Below are positions 34,017 through 45,969 of a DNA stretch of 64,000 nt, in pieces. The first letter of the stretch is position 1, and each line of letters starts with the position of its first letter. The stretch is from Trichostrongylus colubriformis (taxonomy: Eukaryota > Nematoda > Chromadorea > Rhabditida > Trichostrongylidae), in the NCBI GenBank assembly GCA_963978905.1, contig OZ022257.1, positions 24,071,274-24,135,273 on the forward strand. Reading direction: 5' to 3'. The position numbers and the translations under genes are program-made. Below the pieces are notes generated by a model. That model had not been told where the DNA came from. It made no database searches and worked only from the letters and a program-made list of their open reading frames with translations.

Positions 34017-34832
34017 AGTCACCTAAAATGGACTTTCACGACGAAAGTAGTTTCTTCCTTGTGCATAGGGGTTGAGTGTCCCATTAACATGGATGGATTA
34101 CAATCGTAATTTAGTTCCACGAGAGCAGGCTAAAATTCACCTTATCAGTGCCACGAGATCGTTACGGTCGCATGAAGAAGTACACACTGATTTCCTGCAC
34201 TCATCTTCAGGGTGTTTAGGAAGTAGGGCCGAATTTGAACTTGACGCCTTTTTGTTTTAATGACGGTTACCATCCATGGATTTTTCATGTTTATTTGCTG
34301 GCAACGTTCCCATTAATAGCCTGATTACTTCTGTATGGTAAGCATTGTTGATTGATATTCATTCTCATTATGAAATAAATGGCAACTGACCTACGTATCC
34401 CACTGATAAGAAATTATTACAAAAATAGGGAAGTCCCATGGTAACCATTGGTGAATTGCGTGCGATACTTGCACCTAATGCTACTCCAACCGAATCTGCA
34501 GCTTATGGGTCATTCCGAAAATTCGAAACCACGGACTTTCACTGTTTTGTAATTACATCTTGGCACATGAATACGTTACTCAGTTGCCATCTGCTCCATT
34601 ACGGAAACAGGCATCAAACAACTATGCTCATCAAACTAAGACGATCAGGCCTTAATGGGAAGGTTATCAGATACCAAATATGAAAAGCCCACGGCTAACA
34701 ACCGTCACAAGTAGAATGGCGACAAAATCTAATTTGTCTTACTTCCTGGACAGCACATGATAGTGAAGGGATTAGTTCTGCGAGTCCTTTCAAAGTTTCT
34801 GCAGTATTGAGTGCGAGCAATCGCTCGATATA
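34017..34832. other. No gene recognised
   Basis: Short ORFs only, on the plus strand (34072-34260, 34438-34683). No motifs found. Confidence 0.35.
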
Positions 34833-35690
34833 TTGGTTTGTCGAAAAACTTTTTTCGTTTCTTGAAGCATTTCATTTTTACACTTTATTACAGAACACAG
34901 GGCATCCTATGAAACAGGGTGAACGCCATCTTGCTCTACCACTCTTCCCCACCTTTCAGGCGAATTTGATATGCCATCCGCATGGAATTGTTCTGGCTTT
35001 GATTTGAAGAAGTTGCCCAACAATGCCATCTTCATTATTGAAGGTTTCTCCTCGGATGGCGTTAAAGGAAAAGGTGAAAATCCGATGGAGCATGATCAGT
35101 GCCATAAGGTGGATGGGGTAGCAATTCCAATCCAAGATTGAGAGTTTTTTGGCGAGTCACTTTTACAATATGTGGGCGAGCATTATCGTGTAGGAAAAGA
35201 ATCGTGTCATGGTTCGGACGTTTCTCTGTGAATTTCGCGACCAAAATATACGGCTGCAGACAGTATAGGTCTGCTATTGGCATAGTGTTGCAAGCCAGCA
35301 CCCGCAATCGTTCTTTGTCGACCTCCGATGGGGGTCCGGACCGGTCAGAATCTTTGAAGTTGTAGTTGCCCTCTCGAAAGCGCTTGAACCAAAGTTGTGC
35401 CACAAGTTCAGACATTGGACCCTCCTTGAATACAGCGTTTATACGACGACTGAATTCGTTTGTCGAGAGGCCATATTTGAAATCATATAGTAGAAGGTCC
35501 CCGAAAGTACTCCTTTGCTATATTTATTTTTTGCCAAAAAAGGATATCCGGGAGATGGAAGACAATGATACCTATAGATGCGTGTGATCTTGCACTACAT
35601 GTGTATGTACAGAAGAATTTGCTGGAAAGCAGTTTGGAGGGGAAAAGAGCGTATTCAAAAAACAAAAAAAAAACTTTTTCGACAACCTAA
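34833..35690 (-). mobile_element. Mariner element with internally deleted transposase
   Basis: Termini TTGGTTTGTCGAAAAA (left) and TTTTTCGACAACCTAA (right) are mariner-type inverted repeats, each next to TA. The minus strand encodes KYGLSTNEFSRRINAVF, WFKRFREGNYNFKDSDRSG and PPSEVDKERLRVLA. It then jumps directly to DLYCLQPYILVAKF, LFLHDNARPHIVKVTRQK and LLPHPPYGTDHAPSDFHLF. The HDNARPH catalytic Asp is kept, but a central block, including the region around the first catalytic Asp, is missing. The remaining frame (35415-35062 and beyond) is open. Confidence 0.85.
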
Positions 35691-36340
35691 TATATTTCGA
35701 AATGACTGTTCATCGCCTCATATCTGGTCTCAATAACATCCGAAAATGCTGACCTGATCCGAAAATGGAAAACACGGTACCGGAAACGATGCAGAGCAAT
35801 GAGTTGAGCAAAAAAAGACTGTTCCATTGTTCCCTCGTTCCCTAGAATAACAGAATTTATTTTCATTGCCACTCTACGAAAAAATGTGAAAAATTTTGCT
35901 GCAAGGGTCTACATATTTCACAATTTTTCTCGGAAGGCACAATAGAAATTGAAAGGAATCAGTGTTAATTCTGAGTTCTTTGTGCGATTCCCTCACAATC
36001 CCACAATAAATGGTTTCTGTGGGATTAATGGATTCTCGTCATCTTCGATCGTATACTCGCAAGTGTCACGTGCTCCCCCTAGTCTAGAAATGTATAAACT
36101 TTTTTGTGTACATAGGTATAAAACAGGGTAGCCCGTAATAAGCATATAAAACAGGGTAGCCCGTAATTAGCAGACCATACTGGGATAAGGTTGAAGTAGG
36201 GGAATGAGCATCGTTCATTTCAGCGGTAGGTTGATGAGTTGTTCACGAAAACTCTAACTGATTTTCAGTTGTTTCGCTGGAATGAGGAATAAGTTCCCGC
36301 CTTTTTTATGCTCTGTGTTTCATAACGCTCTTCACCTTTT
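35691..36340. other. No gene recognised
   Basis: AT-rich sequence with a short duplicated ATAAAACAGGGTAGCCCGTAA at about 36116 and 36145. No ORF with a recognisable domain. Confidence 0.35.
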
Positions 36341-36349
36341 GACAAAGCA

Positions 36350-37240
36350 TATTATGTTCGATAGAGCTTCTTCTGCTCTACAAAACACAGCTGTTTGTCT
36401 CTTTGATTCCTTCCATTTCTTAGCATTTATGAGGTCCAGAAAAGAAGTTATTTGAAGGTAAAAACTTGCTTTCTCGACATTTCCTCTTTTTCGTCTGCCA
36501 TCGAGGGCAAAAATGTATGCCATGTTTTCGATGAAGCTTTTTCGGCTCTGCGCAATGATACTGCTTTTCATTGCAATCGCTCAACTGTTCGCTGTTTTTA
36601 AGTTTCACAATTGCAGTGCTCAGCAAAAATGCGATCTTTCAGTATCTTCTGTTCCTCGCTTACCATCACTGAAGAGAATTTTTAAATATGCGATCGATAG
36701 AGCTCTTCTTACTCTACAAGTGATGCCACTAGTCTTTTTTTACTTTCACAGTTTAATATTTCTGAGACTTAAATATGGGGTACTCAGCAAAAACCGACCT
36801 GTCCGTTTTCCTCCAAAAATCGGGATTTCACAAACTTTTTTACTGGGCAAGGAAATCCTCAACTATAATAGTAGATTGATCAGCAATGCTTTTCCTCTCA
36901 TTTGATCATCTGACTGGGAAAGGTCAGTTCTTTTAGAATTCGATGTGCCAAAAAAGCAGATTTTTGCCTAGAAATTACTCTTTTTTTTAAACCTTGCAAA
37001 CAACAGTCCATCGAACGATCAAAAACAAATAGAACTGTTCTGTAGAGCTGAAAAAGCTCTATCGAAAACATATTCGCATGCGTTTTTTGACCTTGACGGA
37101 AGAAGAAATATCAAGAGTGCGAATTTTCAGATTACTTCATTTCCAACCCTCATAAATATTTAGCAATCAACGGAATAGAAAAAACAATAGCTACTTTTTG
37201 TAGAGCAGAAAAAACACCGTCGAACACATATATCTGTAGG
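36350..37240. repeat. Repeated TAGAGC...GCTCTA hairpin units, direct and inverted
   Basis: A short hairpin motif (CGATAGAGCTTCTTCTGCTC and variants) occurs on the plus strand near 36357, 36529 and 36694, spaced about 165-172 bases, and in reverse orientation near 37045 and 37205. The stem is partly kept by paired changes. ORFs across it (36513-36905 + and antisense) are hydrophobic or low in information and unsupported. Confidence 0.5.
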
Positions 37241-37813
37241 CGCTCTGTCGGAAGGTGGAGATAACGTTGAACACAGAAAATAAAAAACGGCGCGAACTCA
37301 TTCCTCAACCCAATAGCGAAGTCGAACCCATCAGCAGCTCTATGTTGATCTTACTGGCGGTACAGTAGCAGCAAATCTTTTACAGGGTGGGCACAAACCT
37401 TGTATAAACGGAGATGTACTACGTCTCTTCTAACAAATGCTGACAAAATTGGAGGGACACATTGCGCAGAGAGGAGGACCCAAAGATTAAGTTGGGGAGC
37501 GAGTAGAGGCATTTTTTTCTAATCTGCGTGCAATTCAAGGTTTCTGTAGTGTGTGCAGTTGGCTCCTTAAGTTAAAATTTCGCAGTGCGGCGTGCTACGT
37601 GTGACGCTATGGGTGGGGATAGGGATCCCCTACGTGGTTGAGTACTAACAATAAACGAGGCGTATAGGCGGCAATCACGTACGGTGCCCCTCACTCGTAA
37701 GCGAGGAAATTTTCGTACGAATTTGCGTTGCGAAATTTCGCAGTAAAGATACGTAGCAAACTTTCCTGTGGCTTTAAAATCCTCGGAATTTTGAAAATGA
37801 AAATAATCTCCCA

Positions 37814-38254
37814 ATGGAAGCACAACGAACTGTTGTTATGACAGCAGCGACCATGAAAGGAGTGGTGAGCTGTGCGAGCATGGAAACGCTCACGCTGATT
37901 GACGACAAAGTTGGAGTGAATTGTGGAGCTAGCGAGAGCAGCGATGTGTATCCACCACTGAAAAACTATATTGCAACTATGAAGTCACTTATCTCATATG
38001 AAAGGCATAACCCATCTGTTGCTGACATGAAAGCAGTACTAGAAATCAATTTACAAATTTGTTTTGAAGTGCGAATCTATAATGCACTCGTAAAACTTCG
38101 AAAGCCGAAAGCTTTCAACATAGCAGCGAACCCAAATCGAGAAGAGGTGATAATTCGGCTTTCAAACGAAATCGCGAGACTCTCAGTTGAAAAAGCGCAT
38201 TCACTACATTCGAGTGCGGTAGGGCGCAATCATAGCATCCGTATCGACAAGTAA
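37814..38254 (+). CDS. Hypothetical ORF, 146 aa
   Basis: An ATG-initiated frame, rich in A/E/R/S, with segments VAPPLKN-like loops absent and a possible amphipathic C-terminal helix (IIRLSNEIARLSVEKAHSL). I recognise no domain. It has no signal peptide or membrane segment, and an AA|GTAAGG donor-like site overlaps its stop, so it could be an exon. It lies on the strand opposite the transporter, just where that gene's missing 3' exons would be expected. It could be chance. Confidence 0.22.
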   Translation: MEAQRTVVMTAATMKGVVSCASMETLTLIDDKVGVNCGASESSDVYPPLKNYIATMKSLISYERHNPSVADMKAVLEINLQICFEVRIYNALVKLRKPKAFNIAANPNREEVIIRLSNEIARLSVEKAHSLHSSAVGRNHSIRIDK

Positions 38255-38407
38255 GGAATACATACAGGGCTTGTATTGGGCACGGGAGCTACTGTATTGC
38301 AATTACTACAGTGCGAATTCCCATAGTCCTTCGCCTAAATGGGAGAATTGCTTATGGAATCGAAAATCTCCTGTGAACTATGGAAACACCAAGCAGTCAA
38401 ACCAGAC

Positions 38408-41400
38408 CTTGTGTGTGCTCCGAGACACATGTTGGTGAAACAGAGCAGCACCAGAGCGAGTCCCGATCTTTGGCAAGAGGCGAGCAACGCTACAGGTATG
38501 AGCCCAGCCGCTACACCGAATGTGGCTGAAAACACTTAATCAATGCACGAAAAACGAGTCCCCAAAGAATATTGCACTCACGGAAGCATTGCGAGATTTT
38601 TACTCCCTGGGTAGGGGTGATAATTTTTCTTCTTTTCAATCTATCAACAAGAACACCCCACGAGAGTTTGAAAATGAAGTTGAACATCATTGGAAGCGAG
38701 GAGAAAGTACCGTTCTGGAAAACCTCGCTGTGATCTACTAGTATTGTTTATGATTTGTAACAAGCTACAGTACCAAAGGTCGAACTGATTAGGCTTTTGA
38801 AAATAAGTCCATCTGTTAAACGGCATACATACCATGATAACTCCCAGTAAAAGTACATTTTTGTAATAGGTAGGCAGGTAGACCATCATGACAGTGGCTA
38901 CGTTAGTGAGAATCCAAGTGGCAATAAGATGAGCGATGAATGGACGATTTGTTATGATTTTTCGCCAGGGAACAGGTGGTCTACGCTGAAAGAATGGAGT
39001 TGAAAAGGCATGTGGCGTAAAACCGAAGTGTAAGCTCGGAAAATGGCAGCTTAAGGCGCTGCTTTCAAAATTTGAGATTAAGCAGTGTTCAGAGTTTTCG
39101 ATCTGCGTTTTGGGCCACTAAGAAGATTGTGACCATTACATATCAGTCATGCGATTATGCGGATAGACAATCAAGCGATGATTCGTTTGAGCGATTAGGC
39201 GATCAGGCGATTAAGCGAAAGTATAAAATACAAATCAGTTATGTGCATAATGGGTCTGATCGCCTAACCGCGTGACCGTTGATTGCCTAATCCTCTGATA
39301 GCCTGAATCACGCATTCTGAACAATGCCTGAAAGGAGGGCTGGCTCGTGTCAGGTAACTGAGTGCGGATGTAGGCCGTGGCGAGAGGGCTTGGAAAGAAT
39401 GAATTCAAAAATAAAAGTTGAGGGGACACTATAAATTTTCTGAACGCGGTTCTACGAAGTGGAAGCTCCGCGCTTTTCCCTGTCCACCTCTTTTTTCGAG
39501 ATAACCGTAAAAGGTAAAGCATGGCTCTGAAAAAAAAGAGTACGATCTTCTCCCCCTCTCCGTGTCAGGACGGTGTTCGCAAGCGTCGATATGAGAGAGG
39601 CTATATTATGTAGTTACACCATCCCGCTAATTGCCGTCACCTTACTCTTATAAAACCCTCTTACAACACCTTTTTGGAACACGAATTGCGATCCACGGTT
39701 ATGTGTATGGTAAGGGGAGGGCTGTTTTGATAAACTTTTGGAAAGAAAAGGTTTATTTCAACGCGAGCGAGGAATAAAGGGTAAGGATCGAATCCCAGCA
39801 CATCCCGGAGGAGGGGTAGGGGGCTCACAGACGTGGTAAAATGCAAAATAGTAATTACTGCAAAATTTTGATAAATCACGCTCAGAATGATCTCTAGCGC
39901 TCAAACTTTGCGGTAGTTCATCTCTAGAAAACTTGAGGCCTGTTTCTGATAGAAAACACTTAACATGATATCGACGAATTGTTTCTCACGACAGAAACCT
40001 ATCATTCTTGTAGCAATTTTTCGGATAATCAGCATCTTTGAAAAGAAAAATACGTTTGGATTAAGGCAGAAAAGACTCTGCTTCCTGAACGAATCACTAC
40101 CGTTTGTTCAGGTTCTTTGCACCGAACCACGGATGTTTTGAGATATTTTCTCTCCTTCATATTCATCACGCGGCACTCATCCGGAGAGCTCGAACTGAAC
40201 AGCGCCCACAGTACACACCAAGTAGCTCCCATTGCAGCTGAAAAGGAGATTTCCATTAAAATGTCTCGTGGTAATTCAAGTGAACAGACATAGCTATTGT
40301 AGTGCCAAAAGGCTTCGCTTCCCACTCGTATGTATGATGGGGGAAGGCGGGAGTGGGAGGGGGGAGTGGGGGGGGGGGACCACATGCCCACCCAACCCAA
40401 CAATTCTGCCGTCCCTTCAGGGTTGTCGAGTTGGCATAGTATTCATGTGAGGCGACAAACACTGGTTTGTACATGGGCTGGCCCCTCAATCCATGTATAG
40501 GCCGTATATGTATGATTGTATTCGACGATAGTACGATCTCAATGGGAGATAGAACGCGTGGCTCATCCTAAATGGGGCATTATCTACTCCGCAGGCTTGA
40601 TTCTTTAAGTTGTCTTCATACTCTGCGGGAACCCTAACGGCACCACGGATACATATGACGGCAATCATCTCTCAGTCGTGTCGAAAAAAAAATCAAACTT
40701 CACTTTCTCACAAAGCATAGTTTCATAAACCGAAATCGAAATGTGTAAAGCAGTGTGAGGGCGTCAACGTCGCGTATAAACTTTCACATAGAGAGAATGA
40801 GAGGAAGCTATGAAAGAAGAATCATTAAACAAATAGCTAGAACTGCTCACGCTGCGACGATCACTGTAGTGACTCGCAATCGACTTTCGATGGTAGTAAC
40901 AAAAGTGACGGTATCCGTGTGAGAAAAGGATATCCCTAACAGTGTAAGTGTTAAGCAACATTGCAACAAGAATTTAATGGATTCTGAAGAGTTACGAACC
41001 AGAAATGTAGTAGACAGCTGGCCATCCATAACTGGAATCACACAGGCTGGCTGCTAGCGGATTGCCAAGAAAAAGGGCAACCTGATTCCCTGAAAACGCT
41101 TTCAAAGGTCAATAGATCTTAAATCAGTTGAGAATGGGATGAAAACCTGTGGTGAAGAGTGCGACAGCCGTACTCCTTTCGTCTATGGGAAACCAGTTGG
41201 CAACGATAGTGTTGATACAGGGATAGATAAACGACTAGAATTAAATCGTGGTTCAACAAGAAAGTGTGACCTGGATGAGCAAAATAGCGAACATGATAAG
41301 GGAGCAAAGCAGTGTTTGAGGGCACAAACTACAGTAACTGAAAGGCCATCATAGAATAGCGCACTTGAAACGCAGTTGAAAACATCTACACTATCATCAA

Positions 41401-44400
41401 GAATATTTTCATTGACCCAACCAGCATAATAATACCCAGAACACAGAGATCTTTCGAGGTCGCTGTTGAAATTTAAATAGAAATAAAGCGCTTTGGAAAC
41501 TACATACATAATGGGTCTTTTTGCGGTGAAAGTGGTGGCAAGCTCCCGCTGGATTGTCTTAAAGAAATCGCCCACGAGAAAATGAGTTCCTTTGTTACCC
41601 ATATATTTATTTGTATTTTATTTTTTTGTATTTTTTCTATTTTATTTGTATTTGCCCAATGAAGGCAGCATGCAAGGTTTCCAGCGAAAAAGTGGGAATT
41701 CGGCTATGTTACCGCTCCCCAACTTCTCGGCCGGGTGGGCAGGGCCTTCTAGTAAAGCTCCGTCCCGTCGCCCACCGAGTTGAGTGGGACTCTTTACGTT
41801 ACTTTCTGTTCCTACAATGCGTCTCCGACCGCGGCGGACAAGCGGACAAAGGAGTGGGCACTTGCGTGGAGGTCCCGCCCACCCGGTAGAGACCTTTTGG
41901 TGATGTATCTTAGTCGGACTCACATTTTTTCGCCCGAAACTTTGCGTGCGGCCCACATTAGGCAAATACAATATGAGTACGTGCGCAACAGGAAAACTCA
42001 TTTTTTCGTGGTACGATTCCTTCTAGTATTTTTTAGCTTCTCACTGCACTGTGGACATTTTGTGCATGTCTCCGTCTCCAACATGTTCCATAAGGAGTAT
42101 AGAGCAGCTGAGACTGGGGAACTCAATGAAATCTTCTCAAATGCGATGGCAGTAATGTAAGCAACAATCTCCGTTTCTGTTAGATATAATAGCAGTACAA
42201 GTGTGCTAAGTTCCGCTAAGATGTCTCCTGATACCACGTCTGAAGATGATAGAACCCTAGCGTTTCATGTTTGAATCATCATTGCACTCCCTTTACCGTG
42301 TTCTCCCTCTTCACCCTATATTGACCTATTGTAAGCGACTCAAAGCGAAAGTGACCCACATGAGATAGAGTGACTATGTGCAAATTATACAGATTATTAT
42401 ACAGATAGTATTCTTGTAACGAAGCAAATTTTACAGAAAATTCTTGTAACGAACCTCGCCAGCTCCGAGAATGAATCGTGCTACAAATACAGCGTTTACT
42501 CCGTGATGAATGGCCAGGTAGGGAAGTAGAGCGTTTACTACTGCCGGAAATAAAGTCATAAAGTTTTTTATATACAAAACTTCCAAAGGGAATGAATCCC
42601 ATTTTAGGGGCATTAGTGTTTCCAAACCACATAGTGTAATTGTAAAAAAAAGAAATGCAACACGCGTAGATACAGTGATCCCTGCAGTGTTTTACCTTGG
42701 CCCCGGCTATGCACCTCTCATACTATCCTATTAGAAACCTTTTGGTGTTCGGCATCTGGTTACCGCAGGAAAGCCCTACGTTGATATACTATTTTGCTGA
42801 CAAGTAGTAGTGATAAGATAAAGAAAAAAAAATTGAATGATTTGTGAAGCTGACGCAGGTGAACCCTCCCAACTTCAGCAACTGTCCCAAGATCACTGAT
42901 CAGTGATTGGTGGTGTTGTGACAAAAATGCTTTAATCTGTCCAGCTCTTAAGTCTAATTCCAGTGTCTAGTGAGACCATTTCGCACATACTCTTATTCTT
43001 TCCATATTGCTTGTGCTTGTGACTTCAAGCAAGATTCCTATGAGGCCAAATGTCAGGGAAAATCCCTTTTAATCTTAGGGCTAGTGGTACGGGTAATTTA
43101 GTTGTATCATACAATCTATTTTTGATGCTGACCGGTATATGTTTCGATCACAAAAGCCTACACGTTAAGCAACTAATCTCGATCGATACGACAATAACAC
43201 AATACGATAAGTTTGCCACTCTGTCATCATATTTATTACTCTTCACCTGTGCCATTGCTCGGCAAATGTGACCTTAGGAGGCAGACCATGTTAAGGGAGT
43301 CGGAGTCTATTAAGAAAGGTGCCCAAGATATACCGGGAGTCGAAGATTCCTCAACCAGGGGGTCGTATTGGACCGGACAGAGAGGGGGGGGGGGGGGAGG
43401 GGGTTAAACCTTCAACGAGAATCTGAACATCCAATAAGCAGATGAGGAGCGAATGGTGTTTCACGCCAATCCATGAGGTAATGTGAAATATCTTTTTGCT
43501 TCATGTAAGAATAAATAGCAATTATATAACTATACAATCCGGAAACGGTTACTGATATCATAGAGTTCAAAAAGGAGAGGCACTGGGTCGTATTTGGTCT
43601 CCGTAGAAGTGAGTGGGGTCATACTGGACCGGCTGTTTTCCTCAACACTTGGGAGTGCCCTGAAGGCGCCTCTTGTAAACCTCGGGGGCGCGCCTTTCAC
43701 AGGGAACTGCGCCATTCATAGTCCTCCTGGACCTTTAGTTTACATCTGGATAAGTCAGTGCAGGAGTTTCCCATTGCTCACTGTTCGCTCAAATTGTCTA
43801 AATAGTGACATCGTCAGGGTGTCTAGAGGAAATATTACTAGGACCATTTTTTTCATTTATGTCTTTTTGGTAATGTAAGCTTGTGCGACGGAATTGCAAA
43901 AGCAGCAGTTCAAATATCAGCCAGTTTTGCGAAAACATCACTGCTGATAAGAGCTTGCGATCGGTGCTCTTTGACTAATTCCCCATGCGAAATTCACCAA
44001 GTAAAGAGAAACTTCGAGCATTCTCAAAAATTTTTTGGACTAACAACACGGGTGCGTGATTTTTTGAGTTTTCAATTTCGAAAACACATTGCGGAGAGGA
44101 AGGTCTATTGGGAGACGTGAACATCAATTCAGTACCATGTGGAGCATCGAAACAGCCGAATTCTCACCTTGTTCAAAACGCAGAGCATGAAGACAACTTT
44201 TTTGTTCATCCGTTGAACGAAGAAAATGGAAGGCAAAATGGTGGCGATGGCTCCCCAGAAAGAAGCCGAGAACAGCAAATTTTGGGTTTGATGATTCCAC
44301 ACCAAGGAACCCTGCAATGTTCACAATACTTCCTTTTTATCAGTTGCGTACAACAGCTCCATCATCATGTTCATAAACAAGAGTCGTTCTCGACTATGAT

Positions 44401-45207
44401 GTCCCAAACGGAAAATTACCAGTAGCTTTGGCATTCAACACGATCTTAAGTCTATTCTTGAGCAGACCCAACTATGGCTAGAATCGCCATAAGTGTTCCG
44501 GCGGCGATGTGCACAAAATTATACGCGATTCACCGTCACTATACCGCATCCACGGTAAACCTTGACACGATTTTCTAGGCCGACGTAGGCCTTACGCATA
44601 GGCCAGTCGCTGACTCCATGTACTACTTCTAAAAGCCTAACAAATTCTTTGCAACTCATCTCCGAGGGATTGCAGGAGTCCTCTCCCTGTCCTATGCGAG
44701 CTGTCTTCTAGGCTCAGCAGACGTCATATTTATGGGGCTTTTCATAGCTTCGTGAAAGAGTGTTAGTAGGACAACGTGGTTTGAGTTTTTCCATAGGTAG
44801 TATTTAACAGTAGGCAGCCAAACTACGAATGTGAGGAGGTTCCAAAAGGGCAAAAGAAGTGTGTCATACCCCGTAGTCGAGCACTTTGCGCCCTTCTCTA
44901 TTAGAAGAACAAGAATCAGCAGGCAAATCAAGGTCATCAGTCCTCGCAGATGTGTTCTGTAGAGATTCAGCGATGTCTTCAGAATCGTAGGCTTCCACTG
45001 AGACGGCTGTCGAATTCACCATGCATGTCATAGTGATCGCCAAATTCACATTCATGTATGTAGAATTGAAAAGGCCGACCATACATAGTATCAGTAAATG
45101 AAGACGTCGAGAAAACGGATGAAAAAGAGCTAAAGAAAGTTATTTCTATCAATGACATAGGAAAACTGGACAAAGTGAAACTTACGGAAGCGTTGTACAG
45201 GGTTCAT
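38408..45207 (-). CDS. SLC17-family MFS anion transporter (ten exons, 3' end not found)
   Basis: The family is a 12-TM proton- or sodium-coupled organic anion/phosphate transporter. Exons by splice sites and phase: 45207-45186, 45129-44870, 44311-44168, about 42570-42455, 41234-41147, 41089-41000, 40237-40131, 38985-38833, 38714-38582, 38525 to about 38408. Motifs in order are LLILCMVGLFNSTYMNVNLA (TM1), LDYGGSLVWNHQTQNLLFSA, ARFILGAGE, NWFPIDERSTAVALFTTGNQ, GWPAVYYISG, YLPTYYKNVLLLG and VDRLKRRK. Phases agree except at exon 4, where I found no in-phase acceptor. The last ~100 residues (TM9-12) were not located, so it may be a pseudogene or continue in unseen small exons. A TTCCAG about 15 bases before the ATG could be a trans-splice site. 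Introns hold a 330-bp TIR element and a SINE relic. Confidence 0.78.
39140..39325. repeat. GCGATTAGGC repeat with inverted copy, in transporter intron
   Basis: GCGATTAGGCGATCAGGCG and its shortened mirror (CTGATCGCCTAACCGC) flank about 40 bases. A small foldback relic between transporter exons 7 and 8. Confidence 0.45.
40330..40600 (+). mobile_element. Diverged SINE copy in transporter intron
   Basis: The plus strand carries GGTTTGTACATGGGCTGGCC, TGTATAGGCCG and ACGATCTCAATGGGAG in the same order as the body of the SINE at 33706-34004, with the C-terminal GGCTCATCC block. The tRNA-like head is replaced or lost upstream, where a long G-rich run sits. Limits are approximate. Confidence 0.55.
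40339..40379 (+). other. G-quadruplex-capable G-tract cluster
   Basis: Five G runs of at least three bases, separated by one to five bases, ending in 11 consecutive G (40368-40378). This meets the usual G3+N1-7 definition on the plus strand. It lies in a transporter intron, on the strand opposite to transcription. Confidence 0.75.
41645..41974. mobile_element. 330-bp TIR element, copy 2, in transporter intron
   Basis: The ends TTGTATTTGCCCAATG and CATTAGGCAAATACAAT, and the interior CTTTCTGTTCCTACAATGCG, match the element at 28374-28704 over its whole length with many substitutions. It lies in the intron between exons 4 and 5. ORFs on both strands here are repeat translations. Confidence 0.75.
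43384..43403 (+). repeat. Poly-G tract
   Basis: Fourteen G, one A, then five G, in the large intron between transporter exons 3 and 4. Confidence 0.9.
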
Positions 45208-45853
45208 AGGAAACGGGTGCCTGGAACTGACGATATCGAATGATAAGCGACGAGCAGGCGGTTTCTGGATTAAGATAGCGTGTTTGGATAGTGGAGTGTG
45301 CTTTATGACGCCATTTCTGAGTCGAAGCTTTCGTACTGCTTAGATGGACATAATCATAGCTGACGTGTAACAGCTTTCAGATGAGGCGATTCCTTGGCAT
45401 TGCGCGTTGCATAGGCTTTACCAGTGTCCATTTCATATAGTTTCTAATGTTACGTGACCATGACGTGTTTCTGCAATGTAACATGGAATATCCCACCCTT
45501 GAGTCAGAGGAGACTCGCTTTCCAACCTAATTCGAAGTATTGGTGGCAATAGGATCCATACTGGAGTGTTGCAGCTTTCCTGGATGAGGTGATGGCAAAA
45601 GTTTTCCGAAGCGCAAAGAGGGATGAAGATTTACGGCGACGACAGTTATTATCAATGGCAAGTCGAATATGTTTTTGGTGTGCCGGTATGACGAGACTAC
45701 TTTTTGACTCATGCCACCTAGTGAAGGACGTGATTGTTGTAAACCGTCTTCTTTCGGGTAATCTGCAATTGTCATTTTGCTAAGGTTTAAAAACACCGGA
45801 AGAGGTAAATTCTGTAAACTGTAGAGTAATTGTAGAACATGATATATAGAGGG
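45208..45853. other. Upstream region of the transporter; no other gene seen
   Basis: It should contain the promoter of the minus-strand transporter. I see no convincing TATA box. Short ORFs at 45527-45796 (-) and 45589-45783 (+) overlap each other and lack domains. Confidence 0.35.
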
Positions 45854-45866
45854 GTGCTCAGCAGTG

Positions 45867-45956
45867 TCGTCTTCTTCTTCTTCTCCCTAGCGTCCCTCCC
45901 GCGCCGATGAGGGGCTCGCTGTTCTTGTCAATTGCCGCCACTTTCTTCTATCCAGT
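45867..45956 (-). mobile_element. 90-bp 5'-truncated RTE copy, 13-bp TSD
   Basis: The minus strand ends GGGACGCTAGGGAGAAGAAG, like the 3' end of the RTE at 29945 (GCCAGGGAGAAGAAG). The flanks GTGCTCAGCAGTG at 45854-45866 and 45957-45969 are identical. This is the extreme 5' truncation expected from incomplete target-primed reverse transcription. Confidence 0.85.
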
Positions 45957-45969
45957 GTGCTCAGCAGTG

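Noticed and set aside
33778..34109. Overlapping ORFs on both strands
   Set aside because: They are translations of the tRNA-derived SINE.
36513..36905. 130-codon hydrophobic plus-strand ORF
   Set aside because: Its sequence is built from the hairpin repeat units, and the antisense is also open; no transporter motif was found.
41642..42001. 119-codon minus-strand ORF and overlapping plus-strand ORFs
   Set aside because: They lie in the 330-bp TIR element and correspond to ORFs in the copy at 28374-28704.
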